Below, piece after piece: positions 61,801 through 64,000 of a stretch of DNA of 64,000 bases. Made by a program: the position numbers and the translations under genes. The notes below the pieces were generated by a model, which searched no databases, had not been told where the DNA came from, and saw only the letters and a list, made by a program, of their open reading frames with translations. Source of the DNA: Qipengyuania_C sp046254955. Lineage in GTDB: Bacteria; Pseudomonadota; Alphaproteobacteria; Sphingomonadales; Sphingomonadaceae. The DNA is taken from NCBI RefSeq assembly GCF_046254955.1, contig NZ_JBJXRG010000003.1:141812-205811 (forward strand), read 5' to 3'. Position 1 is the stretch's first letter, and the number at the start of each line of letters is the position of its first letter.

Positions 61801-64000
61801 ACGTATAGCTGCCGTCCGAATTAATCTGGATTTGACCATAAGAACCCATGTTGGAACCAACCAGGGTGTAGGTGGTCGCATCCGTGACGTTGAGCTGACC
61901 GAATGTCGTTTCGGTAATCCCACCGGGATTCGAACCGTCGACCGTGCCAGCTGCGAGATCGTCCTCGACTGAGGCGCCTGGCGCTCCGCGGTCGTCAGCG
62001 ACCATGTCAAGCGAGGCTTCTTCAACCTGTGCGGTCTCGTTGTCAGGCGCCAGTGTGACGTTGGCGACATCGATCGTCAGCGTGGTCGTCGACAGATCGC
62101 CGTCTTCATCGACGATGGTGTAGACGAACACATCCTGCTCATCGCCGGTGATCGCATTGGCAGTCGACTGGTAGGTGTAGGTACCATCAGCATTCAGCGT
62201 CAGAGTGCCGTAGTCACCCGCAATCGGATTGCCCACACCGCCGGAAACATCCGAGGTCGTATCAGCAGGGTTGCCATCAGCGCGAACGCCCACGATCGAC
62301 TGGATGCCGTCCGCACCGCCCTCGTCATTGTCGAGAACACTGTCGGTCCCGCTGTCGAGCAATGCACCTTCGGTAACGCTATCCGTATCGGCAGATGCTG
62401 TCGGGATGTCGTCTTTGATATCGATGGTGATAGTCGACTGGGTAGTGTTGCCGTCGCTGTCGGTTACCTCATATGTGAAGGTTTCCTGATTGTTTAGCGT
62501 GTTGGCGCCATTATCAGCCGTCGGACCGTCCACCGGAGCGGTCAGTGTGTATGTCCACGTACCATCCGAATTGATCTGGATCTGGCCGTAGGTGCCGAGA
62601 TTCGAACCAACGATCGCGAAAGTGTTACCGCCCGCGCCGCCGGTCGTGTTGTCCGACAGGTTGCCAGAAACCGTCTCGGTATCGAGACCAGGAAGCGAAC
62701 CCGTGACCGTGCCTGGCGCCAAGTCGTCATTGATAGTGCCGGTGCGATCGTCCTGCACCAGATCAAGAGCAGCCTCGTCAACGATTGCATCTTCATTGCT
62801 TGCGGCAAGGTCTGATGGATTGACATTGATCGTCAGCGTCGTGGTGCTCGTGTCGCCATCACCATCGGTGATAGTGTAGGTGAACACATCGACACCTGTG
62901 ACGTTCGGGTCGGCTTCGTAAGTGTAGCTGCCGTCAGCATTGAGCGTGAGCGTACCAAAGCTTCCCGCGATACCAAGGCCGCCAAGGTTTCCTGCAACCG
63001 GGCCGACAACGTTACCTGCGGCAACGCCAGTAACCGTTGCGCCATCTGCGCCCGGTTCATCGGCCACGCCGTCAGACATATTGGCATCACTGCCACCAAC
63101 GCCGGTGAAGACGTTCCCATCAGCTTCGCCGCCAGAAACAACGCTGTCCGTGTCTGGGCGCGCCGTCGGAACATCATCGATCACGTCGATCGTAATGGTG
63201 CCCTGCACAGTATTACCGTCGGCATCGGTCGCCAGGTATGTGACCGTTTCAACATTATTGAACGTGTTGGTGCTGTTATCATTGTCTGGACCGTCAACCG
63301 GATCAGTCAATGTGTATGTATAGCTGCCATCGGCGTTCAGGTTGAACTCGCCATTGTTTCCAGTGAAGTTCACCAGAGAGTACGTGACGCCGTTACCCGC
63401 AACATTGAGCTGGCCAGATACGGTCTCCGTATCGAGGCCTGGCTGCGAGCCAGTGACCAAGCTCGCAGCAAGGTCATCGTCAATCGTACCCGGACGGTCA
63501 TCCTGTACTAGATCGAGCGCAGCTTCGTTGACTGTTACGTCGTCATTGTCCGCCACAAGAGTGACGTCGTCGATGTTGATGGTAAGCGTGGTCGTGCTGG
63601 TATCGCCGTCACCATCCATGATCGTGTAAGTGAACACATCGGTATCGCCAGGCGCAGTTACCGAATTTGGATCGGATTCGTACGTGTAGCTGCCATCGGC
63701 GTTCAGAATAAGCGTGCCGTGGTCGCCCGCGATTCCCACGCCTCCCAGATTGCCTGAGACGGGTCCAGCTACCGCACCAGCGGCAACACCGGTGACTGTG
63801 GCACCATCTGCGCCTGTCACATCGGCTACGCCGTCTGTTGCGTTGGCATCGCTGCCACCAACGCCAGTGAAGACATTACCGTCAGCCGTTCCGCCTTCGG
63901 AGACGCTGTCCGTATCGGCGTTCGCCGTCGGAACATCGTCAACAATCTCGACGTCCAGAACCGCACTGTCGCTCGAGCCGTCCGTATCGTCAGCCGTCAC
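58847..64000 (-). CDS. Giant repetitive T1SS adhesin, C-terminal part (5' end outside window)
   Basis: The frame is open from the window edge to a stop at 58847, giving 1717 residues; the N-terminus lies beyond 64000. The visible part begins with Asp/Gly/Thr-rich Ig-like repeats (VDDVPTANADTDSV, NADGSYTYE, DVFTYTI, DGDGDTSTTTLTI) of the type seen in T1SS-143/DUF5801 adhesins. A beta-rich stretch follows, then calcium-loop-like segments near 59313-59520 (DINADGMVTDASE, DTNGDGTLDASDS, DSNLDGNSDAGE). It ends in a hydrophobic tail (SLIVDMAEDASALAAAA), the likely C-terminal secretion signal. No GGxGxD RTX nonapeptides are seen. The LapG cleavage site should be in the missing N-terminus. Confidence 0.9.
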   Translation of the reverse strand: MTADDTDGSSDSAVLDVEIVDDVPTANADTDSVSEGGTADGNVFTGVGGSDANATDGVADVTGADGATVTGVAAGAVAGPVSGNLGGVGIAGDHGTLILNADGSYTYESDPNSVTAPGDTDVFTYTIMDGDGDTSTTTLTINIDDVTLVADNDDVTVNEAALDLVQDDRPGTIDDDLAASLVTGSQPGLDTETVSGQLNVAGNGVTYSLVNFTGNNGEFNLNADGSYTYTLTDPVDGPDNDNSTNTFNNVETVTYLATDADGNTVQGTITIDVIDDVPTARPDTDSVVSGGEADGNVFTGVGGSDANMSDGVADEPGADGATVTGVAAGNVVGPVAGNLGGLGIAGSFGTLTLNADGSYTYEADPNVTGVDVFTYTITDGDGDTSTTTLTINVNPSDLAASNEDAIVDEAALDLVQDDRTGTINDDLAPGTVTGSLPGLDTETVSGNLSDNTTGGAGGNTFAIVGSNLGTYGQIQINSDGTWTYTLTAPVDGPTADNGANTLNNQETFTYEVTDSDGNTTQSTITIDIKDDIPTASADTDSVTEGALLDSGTDSVLDNDEGGADGIQSIVGVRADGNPADTTSDVSGGVGNPIAGDYGTLTLNADGTYTYQSTANAITGDEQDVFVYTIVDEDGDLSTTTLTIDVANVTLAPDNETAQVEEASLDMVADDRGAPGASVEDDLAAGTVDGSNPGGITETTFGQLNVTDATTYTLVGSNMGSYGQIQINSDGSYTYTLTSPVDGDLTNPDQSGNNGNNVYTGDAVEVFTYEAQDANGNTVQGTITVSIVDDVPTATNDGEIETVDDNATGVVIGTVAEIIANDNFGADGAGSPSVTNISAGSLGGTVTINGGNLVYTSATDITDPYADQVETFTYTIVDGDGDTTTATFQVRLTDGGPVTGTATALLDDDGLTGGNNSNDDLDADVGDAVAGQGDETLWVGTLGGSFGVDSSGGSFSFANLDATSAVAGLDIVTFDWDAGTNTLTATITASPEASRVGTDLFTVEVTDTSTGAYEVNLLQNFLHAGGDNGELLANIASMDLSYLISDGEGESVNGTLTINFGDDAPLDFTPDSGFINDVTDPLVPQAITEALNLSIGADTPAQIAFAASLDGTAVIDQNTLEPVTVGGVALTYYIAPNGDLVATTGASHDTGVEGFRFELDPSTSEYTLTILENLSNGTSTEFNDLTSSAAGNVSFRTIGEDVGDGTEVDVLLSASDNGTQVTVNTDSDSIGAANQSVSAGQTVRIDFLNGITTDGGNVDTGLAWTGQEDTSSFQQFIPQVQGNQAQTTGIDVYALDSTLASGQAPDTDPTDGFGGDSVQITEVTVNKFNGGAPIEFDIADGVSQTKNGITVEFNSGGGETWVTIGGLQEGDQYAIGTGANTFNGVAVTVLDDAGQDWTQDDLDLGIFSIGSFNAGDDIELSVGVTVTDEDGDTADGTIDVTIDQDGSGPPVAPVVLDLDGGGNAFSSLDAGIAYDYSGDGVKAKTAWVAAGSAILAYDINADGMVTDASEFVFGGEDMTDLEALAANYDTNGDGTLDASDSTYGKFGVWLDSNLDGNSDAGEFVSLSDAGITSIELTSDGIAYDAAGGDVTVHGTASFTWADGSTGEVSDASFAVGGNVDAAMDALLTMTADGAQSTQDAGTQQVALAEAMSDVSDNEAIDAIVDYFAGTQEVTMKLADSVNEGHDVLDIGLVNAGAMFQGSLIVDMAEDASALAAAA
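61626..64000 (-). repeat. Tandem ~765-bp repeats in the adhesin gene
   Basis: The conserved DDxPTA boundary recurs at 61626, 62400, 63165 and 63927 on the plus-strand numbering, a spacing of 774, 765 and 762 nt (254-258 residues). Each unit holds two Ig-like modules. The units from 63165 and from 63927 are the most alike at DNA level, sharing long runs around GNVFTGVGGSDAN, which suggests fairly recent duplication. The last unit runs off the window. Confidence 0.75.

Noticed and set aside
58847..64000. RTX toxin
   Set aside because: No GGxGxDxxx nonapeptide arrays and no enzymatic or pore-forming domain in the visible part; Ig-like repeats indicate an adhesin.

Overview
The window looks like chromosome of an alphaproteobacterium of the order Sphingomonadales, most likely an Erythrobacteraceae member. 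This is inferred from high-GC codon use, dense 1-4 nt gene overlaps, and protein types I recognise from that group. I ran no searches. I found no rRNA, tRNA, CRISPR array, insertion sequence, phage gene or attachment site, so the window reads as stable chromosome with a few accessory blocks.

1-13.9 kb: a cut PspC-domain gene and a 40-aa upstream gene; recF; a tesA-like lipoprotein esterase divergent from the ybbA/ybbP ABC exporter; typA/bipA; a periplasmic gamma-glutamyltransferase; a ZIP-like membrane protein; a VOC protein; an sdpR/sdpI-like regulator/membrane-protein pair followed by an alpha/beta hydrolase; and an extensin-like lipoprotein.

13.9-20.2 kb: a minus-strand run of DUF3617 lipoprotein, alpha/beta hydrolase, circularly permuted ATP-grasp, alpha-E protein, transglutaminase-like protein and the proteasome-like peptidase Anbu, followed by a FixJ/LuxR-type regulator whose receiver domain has lost its phosphorylation residues. 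The ATP-grasp/alpha-E/transglutaminase/Anbu block is a predicted peptide-ligation and peptide-hydrolysis system with little known biochemistry.

20.3-40.9 kb: housekeeping and catabolic genes. These are uvrB; a Tat-type amidohydrolase and a lipoprotein; a DsbD-like reductase; a UbiH-like hydroxylase; hemC-hemD-mitofilin-like divergent from tsaD-gpsA-flippase; an OmpA-family/35-aa microprotein/helix-hairpin-helix cluster; acs; an orphan McjB-like protein; and gcdH-maiA-fumarylacetoacetase.

40.9-51.1 kb: exopolysaccharide genes (glycosyltransferase with an apparent CTG start, WcaF-like acetyltransferase, TPR protein, Wzc-type tyrosine autokinase, Wza-type export lipoprotein, O-antigen-ligase-type protein), then fatty-acid oxidation genes (acyl-CoA dehydrogenase, enoyl-CoA hydratase, thiolase).

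51.2-64 kb: a type I secretion and giant-adhesin locus. One minus-strand operon encodes a repetitive adhesin (C-terminal 1717 residues only, open at the window edge), an OmpA-family lipid-free outer-membrane or periplasmic protein, TolC, an ABC exporter with a degenerate peptidase-like N-terminus, a SleB-type cell-wall hydrolase and an HlyD adaptor. Facing it is a LapG-like periplasmic cysteine protease. Together they suggest a LapA-type surface adhesin whose retention is controlled by proteolysis. The polysaccharide block and this locus point to a surface-attached, biofilm-forming lifestyle.
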